A DNA stretch of 64,000 bases from an uncultured Bacteroidales bacterium (GCA_902782245.1 CACZMI010000001.1:124001-188000); one strand, 5' to 3'; shown: positions 10,301-20,451, counted from the first letter of the stretch. Notes: generated by a model not told the origin, from the letters alone. Numbers and translations: made by a program.

Positions 10301-10331
10301 TTTATCGGGACGGGATTTTTTTGTAATTTTG
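10301..10331 (+). promoter_or_regulatory. Promoter of dnaG
   Basis: The -7 element TAATTTTG (10324-10331) matches TAnnTTTG exactly. A TTTA at 10301-10304, 19 bases upstream, approximates the -33 TTTG. The leader would be about 20 bases. Confidence 0.6.
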
Positions 10332-10353
10332 GCATCAATACGGTTGCCTTGAA

Positions 10354-12387
10354 ATGATAGACCAGCTCACCATAGAGAAGATACTCGATGCCGCCAACAT
10401 TGTGGATGTGGTGTCCGAGTTCGTAACCCTGCGCAGGCGGGGTGTCAACTATGTGGGCCTATGTCCGTTCCACAATGAGAAGACCCCGTCATTTTACGTA
10501 TCACCCTCCAAGGGAATCTGCAAATGTTTCAGTTGCGGCAAGGGAGGCAACGCCATCCATTTCCTTATGGAGCACGAGCAGATGTCATTTCAGGATGCCG
10601 CCGAATGGCTGGCCAACAAGTATGGCATCCCGTTCCGCAAACGTGAACTGACCGACTCTGAGAAGGCACTGCAGAACGAGCGGGAGTCACTTTTCATCAC
10701 CAACCAGTTTGCACTGGATTTCTTCAAGGATACGCTGCTCAACACAGAGAAAGGCCGCGCCATAGGTCTGGCCTATTTCCGCAAGCGCGGGTTCCGTGAC
10801 GACATATTGGAGAAGTTCCACCTGGGTTACTGTCCCGATGAGCCCGATGCCCTGGCCCGTGCCGCACTGGCCAAGGGATTCACCAGGGAGAGCCTTATCA
10901 AGACCGGACTCTGCTACGAGCGCGAGAATGACGGGCAACTCCGTGACCGGTTCCACGGCCGAGTGATATTCCCTGTACACTCCATATCGGGCAAGGTGGT
11001 AGCATTCGGCGGCCGCATTATGAGTGCCGAGGCCAAAGTGGCCAAATACGTCAACTCACCGGAGAGCGTGATCTACTCCAAGAGCCGCGAACTCTACGGA
11101 CTCTGGCAGGCCAAGCAGGCCATAGTACGCAAGGACCGCTGTTTCCTGGTTGAGGGCTATGCCGATGTGATAAGCATGTTCCAGAGCGGGGTTGAGAACG
11201 TGGTTGCATCGAGCGGAACATCGCTCACACCTGGCCAGATACGTCTGATACACCGATTTACCAACAATATCACGGTACTCTATGACGGCGATAAGGCCGG
11301 TATCAAAGCCTCACTGCGAGGCATAGACATGCTGCTGGCCGAGGGTATGAACGTAAAGGTACTCCTGCTGCCCGACGGTGAGGATCCCGACAGCTTTGCC
11401 CAGGGTCGCGGCGCCACCGCTTTCCAGCAGTATATCGATACGCATCAGGTGGATTTCATCAAGTTCAAGGTCAACCTGCTGATGGAGGATGCGCAGGATG
11501 ATCCCTACAGCCGCAGCGAACTTATCAAGAGCATCACGCAGAGCATATCGGTCATACAGGATCCCATTGTTCGTTCGGTCTATATAACCGAGTGCAGCCA
11601 GATCATGAAGATTGACGAGCGTCTGCTCATAAATGACGTGAACCGCCGTCAGCGCGAGCAGGCACAGGCTGTTCCGCAACCCGCCCGTCCGGCCCAATCG
11701 GCCGATGAAAACGCAGAAAATCCGCAACCGACCGATGCACCGGCGGATAATCCCGATGCGCCCGCAGAGCCGGCACCACAGCCCCAGATATCGGCCGAGG
11801 ACAAACTGCGTCAGGATATCCGCGCACTCAAACGTGACGGTCTTGGTCCCATGATGGACAAGGAGCGGTTGCTGTCACAACTCTTAGTAAGATACGGAGG
11901 CAAGGTAATGTGCAAGTACCAGGATGAAGAGGGCCAGGATCAGGATATGACAGTAGGACAGTTCATAGTAGGCTCTCTCCAGAATGACGGGCTTGAGTTC
12001 CGTCATCCGGTCTACAAGCGTTTTGTGGAGATTATGGCCGAGCATCTGGAGGAGAAGGACTTCAACACCGAGAAGTTCTTCATGTCGCACCCCGAGACAT
12101 TTGTCAGTCTCACCGCCGCCAGCCTGATGGAGGAGCGTTACCAGTTGAGCAAACTCTTCAAGGACAACATGCCCACCGATGATGAGGCTCACCTGCTCAA
12201 ACTCACCCGCCACATCATGGCCGATTACCAGATGGAGGTGGTCCGTCTTGAAATCAAGAAAACAGAAAAAGAGATCCAGGAGGCCTCATCGGACACTCTC
12301 GCATCTCTTCAAACCCGCTACCAGCAACTCCTGGCCGCCCGTGCCGAACTCTCCCGCACCCTTGGCGAGCGCGTCATCACCCTGTGA
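10354..12387 (+). CDS. dnaG: DNA primase
   Basis: A 677-residue primase that makes RNA primers at the replication fork. The CHC2 zinc finger uses C37, H40, C58 and C61. The TOPRIM core follows with VEGYADVISMFQSGVENVVASSGTSLT and the metal site YDGDKAG. A Pro/Ala/Gln-rich linker (about 430-478) separates it from a C-terminal helical domain, presumably the helicase (DnaB) interaction module. It is the only plus-strand gene in the first 22 kb. Its TGA stop lies in the first bases of a 30-bp inverted repeat. Confidence 0.97.
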   Translation: MIDQLTIEKILDAANIVDVVSEFVTLRRRGVNYVGLCPFHNEKTPSFYVSPSKGICKCFSCGKGGNAIHFLMEHEQMSFQDAAEWLANKYGIPFRKRELTDSEKALQNERESLFITNQFALDFFKDTLLNTEKGRAIGLAYFRKRGFRDDILEKFHLGYCPDEPDALARAALAKGFTRESLIKTGLCYERENDGQLRDRFHGRVIFPVHSISGKVVAFGGRIMSAEAKVAKYVNSPESVIYSKSRELYGLWQAKQAIVRKDRCFLVEGYADVISMFQSGVENVVASSGTSLTPGQIRLIHRFTNNITVLYDGDKAGIKASLRGIDMLLAEGMNVKVLLLPDGEDPDSFAQGRGATAFQQYIDTHQVDFIKFKVNLLMEDAQDDPYSRSELIKSITQSISVIQDPIVRSVYITECSQIMKIDERLLINDVNRRQREQAQAVPQPARPAQSADENAENPQPTDAPADNPDAPAEPAPQPQISAEDKLRQDIRALKRDGLGPMMDKERLLSQLLVRYGGKVMCKYQDEEGQDQDMTVGQFIVGSLQNDGLEFRHPVYKRFVEIMAEHLEEKDFNTEKFFMSHPETFVSLTAASLMEERYQLSKLFKDNMPTDDEAHLLKLTRHIMADYQMEVVRLEIKKTEKEIQEASSDTLASLQTRYQQLLAARAELSRTLGERVITL

Positions 12388-12476
12388 TACAATTGGGGAC
12401 AGACCCCTTTTGTATCATTTCCCAAAATAGTACAAAAGGGGTCTGGTACAAAAGGGGTCTGTCCCCAATTGTATCA
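12385..12476. repeat. 30-bp perfect inverted repeat between dnaG and folE, with a third partial copy
   Basis: The arms are 12385-12414 and 12447-12476, perfectly complementary over 30 bases, with a core reading GGGGACAGACCCC. A third, 15-base copy of the inner end (TACAAAAGGGGTCTG) lies at 12431-12445. The outermost TGA of each arm is the stop codon of the adjoining gene (dnaG on plus, folE on minus). The structure could act as a two-way terminator. The core resembles REP-like elements widespread in bacteria, a point from memory only. Confidence 0.9.
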
Positions 12477-13067
12477 TTTTCTTGAAATCAGGTTCATGAA
12501 CTCCTCGCGAGTCTTGGCCTGATTGAAAGCGCCGGTAAAATCTGATGTGGTTGTAACGGAATTTTGTTTCTCTACACCGCGCATCTGCATGCACATGTGG
12601 CTGGCCTCTATCACTACCATCACACCAAGTGGCTGGAGGGTCTGCTGAATGCAGTCCTTTATCTGCGATGTCATACGTTCCTGCACCTGCAGGCGGCGTG
12701 CAAAGACATCGACCACACGGGCAATCTTGCTAAGTCCTGTTATATAACCATTGGGGATATATGCCACGTGAGCCTTGCCGTAGAACGGCAGCATATGGTG
12801 CTCACAGAGAGAATAGAAGTCAATATCCTTTACTATGACCATCTGCCTGTAATCCTCCTTGAACATAGCCGATTTAAGGATTGCGGCAGGGTCCATCTCA
12901 TATCCGCTGGTAAAGTCCAGGAGCGTCTTGGCAACACGCAAAGGAGTGCGTACCAGACCCTCACGGCCGGCATCGGGCTCAATCAGTTTGAGTATCTCCT
13001 CATAGTGATGTTTGAGTGCCAGAAACTTTTCTGAACTTTCATCGGAATATGGTATCAGTGAACTCAT
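12474..13067 (-). CDS. folE: GTP cyclohydrolase I
   Basis: A 197-residue enzyme that turns GTP into dihydroneopterin triphosphate, the first step of folate synthesis. The zinc and active-site segment [20 protein letters not shown] and the [10 protein letters not shown] and [15 protein letters not shown] segments are present. The start overlaps the SPOR gene by four bases. The stop codon lies inside the inverted repeat shared with dnaG. Confidence 0.97.
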   Translation of the reverse strand: MSSLIPYSDESSEKFLALKHHYEEILKLIEPDAGREGLVRTPLRVAKTLLDFTSGYEMDPAAILKSAMFKEDYRQMVIVKDIDFYSLCEHHMLPFYGKAHVAYIPNGYITGLSKIARVVDVFARRLQVQERMTSQIKDCIQQTLQPLGVMVVIEASHMCMQMRGVEKQNSVTTTSDFTGAFNQAKTREEFMNLISRK

Positions 13068-13516
13068 AGCGGAACTGTAATATCCTGATTACGTAAAATG
13101 ATCATTCCCTTGTAGGGAGTTTCTTTCTTAAGTTTGCGCAAAACATCATAAGCCTCCTCATAGTAGAGGAAATCGCCTACGGTGCATAACCAGCGCGGGT
13201 TCTTGAACTCAGTGTGCACCGGCAGGTCGGGGTACTTGGAGCGGATATAACGGCCCGCCTCATTGGCCCTTTCCTTGGATGAACGGGTATTGTTTCCTGC
13301 AAAGACCTGGATGCGGTATCCCTTGGCTTTGATCTTTGTACCAGACTCTGCCTCCGATACCGTACCGATAAGGCTGTCCAGACGGGCATCGGACTCTATG
13401 CGGATAGTGCCCTTACCCGGGACATCCCTCTCCAGCACCTGGACCAGTGTCGTTTGCTGAGCGCTGGCCAGTGCCGTGAAGAGAAGTGTATAAAACAATA
13501 CTATTAATTTTTTCAT
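13064..13516 (-). CDS. Exported SPOR-domain protein
   Basis: A 150-residue protein with an N-terminal signal peptide (about 1-19, ending ALASA). The C-terminal SPOR-like fold runs from about 65 ([27 protein letters not shown]) to the end ([17 protein letters not shown]). SPOR domains bind denuded peptidoglycan, often at division sites. The gene lies between tpiA and folE, an order I recall from other Bacteroidales. There is no lipobox cysteine, so it is probably periplasmic and soluble. Confidence 0.8.
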   Translation of the reverse strand: MKKLIVLFYTLLFTALASAQQTTLVQVLERDVPGKGTIRIESDARLDSLIGTVSEAESGTKIKAKGYRIQVFAGNNTRSSKERANEAGRYIRSKYPDLPVHTEFKNPRWLCTVGDFLYYEEAYDVLRKLKKETPYKGMIILRNQDITVPL

Positions 13517-13554
13517 ACCTATTGTTTTATAGATTTTATTCTATTTTCGGATGA

Positions 13555-13614
13555 TGGTTTTACCGTTTTGTAGGGAGTAATGGGGTCCATTATGACCGAA
13601 AAACGGTAAAACCA
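13555..13614. repeat. 15-bp perfect inverted repeat between tpiA and the SPOR gene
   Basis: The arms TGGTTTTACCGTTTT (13555-13569) and AAAACGGTAAAACCA (13600-13614) enclose a 30-base loop that holds a smaller GGTC/GACC hairpin. There is no T tract, so it is not a standard terminator; it may stabilise or separate the tpiA and SPOR messages. Confidence 0.75.
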
Positions 13615-13636
13615 GCGCCGAAAAGAGGGTGAAATC

Positions 13637-14398
13637 TTATTTTTTCCAAGCGTCGATGATGCCCTTAAAGTCAGCAACCTTGAGTGAAGCGCCGCCGATA
13701 AGACCACCGTCGATGTCGGGTTTTGCAAAAAGCTCACCGGCGTTTGAAGGCTTGCATGAGCCACCGTAAAGGATAGAAGTATCCTCAGCAATCTGCTTTC
13801 CGTACTTGTCTGCAATGACTGAACGGATGTAAGCGTGAATCTCCTCAGCCTGATCGGCAGTAGCGGTCTTACCGGTACCGATAGCCCAGATAGGCTCGTA
13901 GGCGATGGTGATGTTCTTGAACTCATCGGCAGAGAGGTTGAATACTGAACCCTCAAGCTCAGCCTTTACAATCTGGTTCTGGATACCCTTCTCACGCTCG
14001 TCGAGTGACTCGCCGATGCAGAAGATAACCTTAAGACCGTTGGCAAGAGCCAGCAGAACCTTCTCCTTGAGGATCTCATAAGTCTCGTGATAGTACTCAC
14101 GACGCTCTGAGTGACCCAGGATCACATACTCTGCACCGGTTGACTTAACCATAGCGGCCGATACCTCACCGGTATAAGCGCCTGATTCCTTGTCTGCGCA
14201 GTTCTCGGCTGAAAGACCGATAACCTTGTGGTCAATGATATCAGAGATCTTGGCAAGATGTATGAACGGTGTGCCGATGATAACATCGCAATTGGGTTTG
14301 TCGGCAGCCAACACCTGATTGAGCTCCTCTGCGAGAGCAATACCTTCCTGGAGAGTCTTGTTCATCTTCCAGTTTCCGGCAACAATTTTCTTTCTCAT
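13637..14398 (-). CDS. tpiA: Triose-phosphate isomerase
   Basis: A 253-residue TIM barrel that interconverts dihydroxyacetone phosphate and glyceraldehyde 3-phosphate. The catalytic residues are visible as K11 (GNWKMN), H96 (GHSERR) and E168 ([14 protein letters not shown]), and the phosphate-binding [11 protein letters not shown] segment is present. It lies 19 bases after the DoxX-like gene on the same strand. Confidence 0.98.
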   Translation of the reverse strand: MRKKIVAGNWKMNKTLQEGIALAEELNQVLAADKPNCDVIIGTPFIHLAKISDIIDHKVIGLSAENCADKESGAYTGEVSAAMVKSTGAEYVILGHSERREYYHETYEILKEKVLLALANGLKVIFCIGESLDEREKGIQNQIVKAELEGSVFNLSADEFKNITIAYEPIWAIGTGKTATADQAEEIHAYIRSVIADKYGKQIAEDTSILYGGSCKPSNAGELFAKPDIDGGLIGGASLKVADFKGIIDAWKK

Positions 14399-14417
14399 TT
14401 CAATAAGTATTAAAGTG

Positions 14418-15566
14418 TTATTGTATCAATTCTTTAAGTCTGTCAATCGCTATCAGCAGGAGCAGCGGCAAAGCAAACAGCAGTGCAACCGCCCACGGGG
14501 TCCTAACAGGATCGTACTCCGGCATCTCACCTACGCTGATTGTCTCCAGCGGTCCGCTCAGTTCCTCATCGGACGGGATGTTGGCGTGGCTCCATTTGTT
14601 CACTATCACGCCGTCCCTTATGAGCACCAGGCCCGGATTGGAGCGTACAATGGTCTGCAGAGGTATCTCATCCGCAAAGAGGAACTTGAGGTCCGCTCCG
14701 GCATTCTCGGTCCACTGTCTTATGGCCTCGGTTCCTGATGAGGTAAGCCCTATTATATTATATCCCCAATTGGTGCAATAGTCAAATATGTCATCAATAA
14801 GATCCAGGTCACTCTCACTGGCATCCTCCAGATGTGAAGATATCACCAGAAACGTGTAACCGGAATCGGCCAGGATATCCATTGTCACGTCATCCATGTC
14901 ATCGTTCATGATGCTGAAATCCGTGAATGTCATGTCATGCTCCTGATAAGCGGCCCTAAGGTCGGTCCCTACCTTGTAAGGCCTGAAATCCAGCACCGGA
15001 AGGTTAATGATGTTACTCACCATGAACCTGACCGATATGGCCACGATAACCACGGTCACCATCCAGTAGCGTTTCTCCGCCATGAACGGCACTATCAGTT
15101 TACGCCTTATTACAATGAACACTGCCAAAGCCAGCAGGAACACATTCTTAAAGAATGTCTGCCAGTTGGTAAGAACCACGGCATCGCCAAAACAGCCGCA
15201 GTCCTGGACGGGGTTCTTTATAGCCAGATAGAGGGTGAACGGCGTAAAGACAGCCATCATAAGCAGAGCCAGGACCGATGCACCCTTGTGGAATGCGCCC
15301 ACCGCGAGATATGAGCCGATCAGTATCTCAAAACCGGCCAGCATGCAGGCAAAAATAAGCACCGTGGAGCCCAGGATCTGGTCGCCCATGCCGAAAGCAT
15401 AAAGGTAATCCATCAGCTTGATCTGGGTACCCATGGGGTCAACGGCCTTTACTATACCCGAGAACATGAATGTAAGACCCAGAAGGACCCGGCAGAAATT
15501 GACCAGCACCTTCTGTGGCATAACGCTATGTTCCTTTGCTTCCGTCATCAGGCTCTTATCATGCAT
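14418..15566 (-). CDS. DoxX/MauE-type membrane protein with periplasmic C-terminal domain
   Basis: A 382-residue protein. About the first 165 residues form four membrane helices of the DoxX/MauE type, including the MauE-like redox motif DCGCFGDA after a helix. A further helix ([18 protein letters not shown]) and a soluble domain with a thioredoxin-like pattern ([15 protein letters not shown], then [19 protein letters not shown]) follow, and a final helix ends the protein. The pair of cysteines suggests disulfide handling, but no catalytic CxxC is seen in the soluble domain. It overlaps the DUF1599 gene by eight bases. Confidence 0.8.
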   Translation of the reverse strand: MHDKSLMTEAKEHSVMPQKVLVNFCRVLLGLTFMFSGIVKAVDPMGTQIKLMDYLYAFGMGDQILGSTVLIFACMLAGFEILIGSYLAVGAFHKGASVLALLMMAVFTPFTLYLAIKNPVQDCGCFGDAVVLTNWQTFFKNVFLLALAVFIVIRRKLIVPFMAEKRYWMVTVVIVAISVRFMVSNIINLPVLDFRPYKVGTDLRAAYQEHDMTFTDFSIMNDDMDDVTMDILADSGYTFLVISSHLEDASESDLDLIDDIFDYCTNWGYNIIGLTSSGTEAIRQWTENAGADLKFLFADEIPLQTIVRSNPGLVLIRDGVIVNKWSHANIPSDEELSGPLETISVGEMPEYDPVRTPWAVALLFALPLLLLIAIDRLKELIQ

Positions 15567-16125
15567 TCTGCTGCTCCTGGATCTTTATCAGGCCGAATAC
15601 AGCATAGTTTATCATATCCATGTAATTGGCGTCGATGCCCTCGGACACCACCGTCTTACCCTCATGGCTCTCAATCTCCTTGGTACGGTTAATCTTGGTC
15701 AGGATAAGGTCCGTATAAGAAGTGGTGCGCATTCCGCGCCAGGCCTCGTCATAATCGTGGTTCTTCTTTTTCATCAGGTCCAGGGCTGCCTGTGAGTACT
15801 TGTCATACTCCCTGATTGCCCAATCGGCATCCTTATCTACGGTATCGGAAAAACCGTACTCCAACTGAATCAGGGCAATCACACCGTAATTAACTATGCC
15901 GATGAGTTCGGACTTGATGCCCTCGTCAATGAGTGATACGCCCTTGGTCTCAATGCTGCGTATGCGCTTGGCCTTGATGAAAATCTGGTCGGTCAATGAC
16001 TCGGGACGCATGATACGCCACGAGGCACCGTAGTCCTGCAGTTTCTTTACATACAGGGCGCGGCACATTGCTATTACCTCCTCAAACTCCCTGTTAGTAT
16101 CGGGAGTATTCTTTTTTTCACTCAT
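15559..16125 (-). CDS. DUF1599 family protein
   Basis: A 188-residue soluble protein made of two similar halves. Each half has a segment like KLQDYGASWRIMRPESLTDQIFIKAKRIRSIE (residues about 30-65) or KKNHDYDEAWRGMRTTSYTDLILTKINRTKEIE (about 117-150). This internal duplication is the signature of DUF1599, which has been associated with nucleotide modification; the biochemical role is not known. It lies between the M23 peptidase and the DoxX-like gene. Confidence 0.85.
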   Translation of the reverse strand: MSEKKNTPDTNREFEEVIAMCRALYVKKLQDYGASWRIMRPESLTDQIFIKAKRIRSIETKGVSLIDEGIKSELIGIVNYGVIALIQLEYGFSDTVDKDADWAIREYDKYSQAALDLMKKKNHDYDEAWRGMRTTSYTDLILTKINRTKEIESHEGKTVVSEGIDANYMDMINYAVFGLIKIQEQQNA

Positions 16126-16134
16126 ATCAGTTGT

Positions 16135-16971
16135 TCATTGTACCCTCAGCGTCTGTCCCGGCTTGATGACGGTCTTGGTGGTTATACCGTTCAACTTGCA
16201 GATACTGGACACAGAGGTCTCGTTCTTTAATGCTATTCCGCTCAGAGTATCCCCGCTTTTGACCCTGTAATAGACCGCACGGGTATTCTTCTGGTAGACA
16301 TAATAATCTGTCACAGCCCGCTGGTGCGGGAAATCAAACATAAGGGCGGGATTGATGGCATTGCCCAGAATCCGCGTCTCAAAATGCAGGTGGGGGCCGG
16401 TGGAGCGCCCGGTATTGCCGCCCAGCGCTATGGGATCACCTGCATGAACTATATCGTTCTCATTCACCAACTTCTTGGAAAGATGTCCGTAAAGGGTCTC
16501 CAGTCCGTTGGGGTGACGTATAACCAGATAATGTCCGTAACCGCGGCGCTCGTAGCGCGATATACGCACCTTGCCGTCAAATGCGGCACGAATGGTATCG
16601 CCGGTCTTTATCCGTATGTCCAGCCCGAAATGCTGACGGCCGCGACGGGGACGGTATCCGAACTTATCGGTTATGTATGTGCTGTCGGTAGGCATGCAGT
16701 ATCCTTTCATGGATATGATGACCGAGTCCGGCAGTTTTACATTGTCATAATTGTTTACGTAACTGTTGCTCCACTCCGGATAGAGAAATGACGCGGGGTT
16801 CTCCAGGTCAATCGCCGTTCCGGCATTAAGATGTGCAGGCTGGGTTACGCTCATCATGGGCTGTACAGGCACTACGCGGGCCGGCATTGCATCCTGAGCG
16901 GTGGACTTTACCACTCCCGATACCAAAACCGTCAATAAAACCATGAACCTGCAAACAGCCCTCATGTACAT
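16135..16971 (-). CDS. Exported M23 peptidase with C-terminal LysM domain
   Basis: The likely start at 16971 gives 278 residues beginning MYMRAVCRFM with a signal peptide; an upstream in-frame start would overlap recG and lacks sense. The M23 (LytM) domain has the zinc-ligand motifs HFGLD and HLHFE. The C terminus is a LysM peptidoglycan-binding domain (YRVKSGDTLSGIALKNE). It probably acts on, or regulates cleavage of, peptidoglycan in the periplasm. The first histidine of M23 sites (HFGLD) and HLH are both present, so it may be active. Confidence 0.9.
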   Translation of the reverse strand: MYMRAVCRFMVLLTVLVSGVVKSTAQDAMPARVVPVQPMMSVTQPAHLNAGTAIDLENPASFLYPEWSNSYVNNYDNVKLPDSVIISMKGYCMPTDSTYITDKFGYRPRRGRQHFGLDIRIKTGDTIRAAFDGKVRISRYERRGYGHYLVIRHPNGLETLYGHLSKKLVNENDIVHAGDPIALGGNTGRSTGPHLHFETRILGNAINPALMFDFPHQRAVTDYYVYQKNTRAVYYRVKSGDTLSGIALKNETSVSSICKLNGITTKTVIKPGQTLRVQ

Positions 16972-17005
16972 CTTTTTATTTTCAGACTGCGAAGGTAGCC
17001 AATTT

Positions 17006-19102
17006 CTATGAAATTGAGGACCAGTCATACTCACTTTTCTTGAGACGGCGGAGCATTCGGCCCAGCAACTGGTTCTGGGGATGTGCCAGTTCGGCATCCT
17101 GTGCAATGATATCCTTGGCTATCTCACGAACATGCTCAATCAGGGCACCGTCACGCGCCAGGTTGGCCAGCTTGAGGTCAAACGCCATACCGCTCTGCTG
17201 CGTTCCCTCCAGATCACCGGGTCCGCGCAGTTTCAGGTCAGCCTCGGCAATCTCAAATCCGTCACATGTGGCTGTCATTATCTCAATACGCTTGCGGGTA
17301 TCTTCCGATAACTGATACGGAGTTACCAGCAGGCAGTAGGACTGGTCGGCACCGCGGCCCACACGACCGCGTAACTGGTGCAGCTGCGACAGGCCGAACC
17401 GGTTGGCGTTCTCAATCACCATGATGCTGGCGTTGGGCACATCCACGCCCACCTCAATCACCGTGGTAGCCACCATTATCTGGGTCTCGTTACGCTTGAA
17501 TCGCTGCATCTCGGCATCCTTCTCGGCTGGTTTCATGCGGCCGTGCACCTTGCTCACGCCGTATCCCTGGAACCTTTCGCAGACGGTCAGGTATCCCTCC
17601 TCAAGGTTTTTAAGGTCAATCTTCTCGCTCTCCTCAATGAGCGGATAGACTATGTATGCCTGTCGGCCCTTCTTGAGTTCTCGGTCCAGGAATGCATAGA
17701 CCGATTTATGGTTGCCGTCATAATAGTGGTCGGTCTGTATGGGCTTGCGTCCGGGCGGCAGTTCATCAATTACCGATACATCCAGATCACCGTACAGGGT
17801 CATGGCCAATGTACGCGGAATGGGGGTTGCGGTCATTACCAGCACATGAGGCGGCATAGTGCTCTTGCTCCACAGACGTGCACGCTGAGCTACGCCAAAG
17901 CGGTGCTGCTCATCGATTACCACAAATCCCAGACGACTGAACTCTACGGGATCCTCAAGCACGGCGTGGGTACTTACCAGAATATTTACGCTGCCGTCCT
18001 TGAGACCATTGAGTATTTCCTCGCGGCGCTTGCCTTTGATGCTGCCGGTAAGGAGTTCGGCACGCAGACCCAATCCGTCGATGAATCGGCTGATATTTGC
18101 AAAATGTTGCTCGGACAGAATCTCGGTGGGAGCCATTATGCAGGCCTGATATCCGTTGTCTATGGCTATGAGCATGGTCATAAGGGCCACCATAGTCTTG
18201 CCGCTCCCCACATCACCCTGCAGCAGGCGGTTCATCTGGCGGCCGCTGCCCATATCGTTACGGATCTCACGTATCACCCGTTTCTGTGCTCCAGTAAGGC
18301 TGAACGGCAGTTTCTCATTGTAGAAACGGTTAAAGTGTTCACCTACCCGGCCAAATACATATCCTTTGAAACGGCGCTGACGGTCACTTGCAAACCGGGC
18401 CAGGTTGAGTTGTATATAGAAGAGCTCCTCAAACTTTACCCTTAGTTGAGCCAGACGTAGTTCAAGGGGAGTGCGCGGGTTATGCAGCACCTTAAGGGCA
18501 TCGGTCAGGGGCATAAGATGCTCCTTCTCACGGAGCCAGTCGGGCAGAGTCTCGGGCAGGGGCTCCACTATGAGAGCCATCAGGTTGTTTACCAGTTTGC
18601 GGACGGCGGTCGAGTTCAGGCCCGCCTTTTTCATCTTCTCAGTGGTGTTGTAGTATGGCTGCATACCCATCTCTGAGAGGTTGATGTTAGCCTCCAGGTC
18701 AATCTCGGGATGCGCCACATTCACACGACCGCCAAATATGGTTGGCTTGCCGAACACCACGTATTCCACACCGGGCCGATACCGGTCAAGTGTATATTTT
18801 ATTCCGCTGAACCACACCAGGTCGGCCACTCCGGTTCCATCGCTGAAATGGGCCACCAGACGCTGTTTGCGTCCCTCACCTATCTGCTCAAAACTCAGTA
18901 TCTTACCCTTAAGTTGGATATAAGGCATGGTGCCGTCAACCTCCCTGACCTGAAAGATGCGGCTGCGGTCAATATATTTGTAAGGAAAATAGTAAAGCAG
19001 ATCCTGCAGCGTGCTTATTTGGAGCTCGCTTTTTAAAAGAGCGGCTCTTGCCGGACCTACGCCGGGCAGATACTTGACGTCACGCTGATCAAGGTCAAGC
19101 AT
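17006..19102 (-). CDS. recG: ATP-dependent DNA helicase RecG
   Basis: A 698-residue helicase that reverses stalled forks and processes branched DNA. The N-terminal wedge/OB region begins DVKYLPGVGPARAALL. Walker A is LLQGDVGSGKTMVALM and the box II is VIDEQHRFGV. VMTATPIPRTLAMT, VATTVIEVGVDVPNA and QLHQLRGRVGRG complete the superfamily 2 motifs. It starts inside the stop of the DJ-1 gene (TGATG). Confidence 0.97.
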   Translation of the reverse strand: MLDLDQRDVKYLPGVGPARAALLKSELQISTLQDLLYYFPYKYIDRSRIFQVREVDGTMPYIQLKGKILSFEQIGEGRKQRLVAHFSDGTGVADLVWFSGIKYTLDRYRPGVEYVVFGKPTIFGGRVNVAHPEIDLEANINLSEMGMQPYYNTTEKMKKAGLNSTAVRKLVNNLMALIVEPLPETLPDWLREKEHLMPLTDALKVLHNPRTPLELRLAQLRVKFEELFYIQLNLARFASDRQRRFKGYVFGRVGEHFNRFYNEKLPFSLTGAQKRVIREIRNDMGSGRQMNRLLQGDVGSGKTMVALMTMLIAIDNGYQACIMAPTEILSEQHFANISRFIDGLGLRAELLTGSIKGKRREEILNGLKDGSVNILVSTHAVLEDPVEFSRLGFVVIDEQHRFGVAQRARLWSKSTMPPHVLVMTATPIPRTLAMTLYGDLDVSVIDELPPGRKPIQTDHYYDGNHKSVYAFLDRELKKGRQAYIVYPLIEESEKIDLKNLEEGYLTVCERFQGYGVSKVHGRMKPAEKDAEMQRFKRNETQIMVATTVIEVGVDVPNASIMVIENANRFGLSQLHQLRGRVGRGADQSYCLLVTPYQLSEDTRKRIEIMTATCDGFEIAEADLKLRGPGDLEGTQQSGMAFDLKLANLARDGALIEHVREIAKDIIAQDAELAHPQNQLLGRMLRRLKKSEYDWSSIS

Positions 19103-19650
19103 CAGGCACGGCCGAACATCATCTTTTCACAAACCGAGGCTGTAACCTCGTCACCGCGAAGCAGGCTGATGATAGCCTTTGCAAACTCTACAGCAGCGGC
19201 GGGACCGCATGCGGTTATCAGGTTCCCGTCCTTCTGAACGAATGTTTCCTTGCAGTCGGCACCCTTGAGCATACCCTCACATCCGGGATAGCAGGTGGCT
19301 GTGCGTCCCTGCAGCAACCCGTGCTTACCCAGCACCGTGGGAGCGGCGCAGATGGCACCTACCGGCAGGTTCTTGGCCATAGCCTCACGCAGCAGAGCCT
19401 CCAGACCCTTGTGCTTGCCCAGGTTGGTCGATCCGGGCTGTCCGCCGGGCAGTATCAGCATCTCAGCATCACTGAAATCTGTGTTCTCAAACAGGTCATC
19501 GGCCTGAACCGGAATGCCCTGGCTGCTCTTTACCAGGAACTCATCGGATATGGATATGGTGTTGACCTCAACGCCGGCGCGGATAAGCATATCCAGCGGG
19601 GTGATGGTCTCTATGGCTTCAAAGCCTTCGGCAAGGAAAATGTATACCAT
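19102..19650 (-). CDS. DJ-1/PfpI family protein
   Basis: A 182-residue protein of the DJ-1/YajL/ThiJ type. The nucleophile-elbow cysteine is C101 in GAICAAPTVL, and E14 and the GGQPG loop complete the expected site. The family includes protein and methylglyoxal deglycases and redox sensors; the exact reaction cannot be read here. It lies three bases after tonB and its TGA overlaps the ATG of recG. Confidence 0.88.
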   Translation of the reverse strand: MVYIFLAEGFEAIETITPLDMLIRAGVEVNTISISDEFLVKSSQGIPVQADDLFENTDFSDAEMLILPGGQPGSTNLGKHKGLEALLREAMAKNLPVGAICAAPTVLGKHGLLQGRTATCYPGCEGMLKGADCKETFVQKDGNLITACGPAAAVEFAKAIISLLRGDEVTASVCEKMMFGRA

Positions 19651-19653
19651 AAA

Positions 19654-20451
19654 TTATTTCAGTTTGAAGTAGTAGGTTATGGTTCCGCTCTGGTTGTTTG
19701 ATCCGCTTGTGGCGTTAAACTTGGTACGGCGTGCTGCCTCTACAGCGGCATTTCTGAGTTGCAGGTTGGTGGTGTTGGTACGATTGTTGATTCGGGTATC
19801 AATCACGTTTCCTTCAGGGTCAACCGTAATCGTTACAACCACACGGCCCTCTTCCTGAATTCCGTTGTACGCGGGACGCGGGAGTTCACCCAGCATATCA
19901 CGGCCACCCAGATCCCAGGTTCCGTAACCGGCCGATCCGGATGATTTACCCTGAGTGGAATTGCCTTCGGTTGATCCGGGAGTTCCCTGTACGTCGCTGT
20001 TGTTCTCGGTGGGTGCACTGGCCTGCATCGTGCTGCTGCGGCCAAATGCGTTTGCCAAAAGGTTGTTGGCCTGCTCGGCAGCCTGACGCTCCTGCTCGGC
20101 GCGGATCTCCTCTGGGGTTGGCTGACGGGGAGTCTCCACGGGCTTGACGGGTTTCTCCTTCTCGCCGCTCTCAATTGCTACCGTCTCCTCCAGATTCTGG
20201 GTGATGGCGGGCTCGGCCTGCGGTGCTGCGGGAACCGGAACTGCTGCGGGTGCGGGAGCCGGCATGGAGTTGACCTCAGTAAACTCATAGTCAGTATCCA
20301 GATTGCCCATATTGCCCAGCATCACGGGCACACCGCTCTCTGCCTGAGCCACCGGTTTGTTCAGGTGCAGCAGCAGTAGCAGAACAATAGCCAGACCGTG
20401 AAGCAGTATGGTCCAAAGTACTGAGAATATGTCAAATTTCTCCCTTTTCAT
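19654..20451 (-). CDS. TonB family energy transducer
   Basis: A 265-residue inner-membrane protein. One N-terminal helix (about 9-30) is followed by a long Pro/Ala/Glu/Gln-rich periplasmic stretch. A C-terminal TonB-like domain (RPAYNGIQEEGRVVVTITV, then LRNAAVEAARRTKFNA and GTITYYFKLK) ends the protein. With the ExbB and ExbD genes directly upstream it would couple the proton gradient to outer-membrane TonB-dependent receptors such as the one at 40559-42577. Confidence 0.88.
   Translation of the reverse strand: MKREKFDIFSVLWTILLHGLAIVLLLLLHLNKPVAQAESGVPVMLGNMGNLDTDYEFTEVNSMPAPAPAAVPVPAAPQAEPAITQNLEETVAIESGEKEKPVKPVETPRQPTPEEIRAEQERQAAEQANNLLANAFGRSSTMQASAPTENNSDVQGTPGSTEGNSTQGKSSGSAGYGTWDLGGRDMLGELPRPAYNGIQEEGRVVVTITVDPEGNVIDTRINNRTNTTNLQLRNAAVEAARRTKFNATSGSNNQSGTITYYFKLK

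Noticed and set aside
17378..18445. Plus-strand frame of 355 codons opposite recG
   Set aside because: It is a shadow of recG codon usage; the RecG motifs on the other strand are unambiguous.
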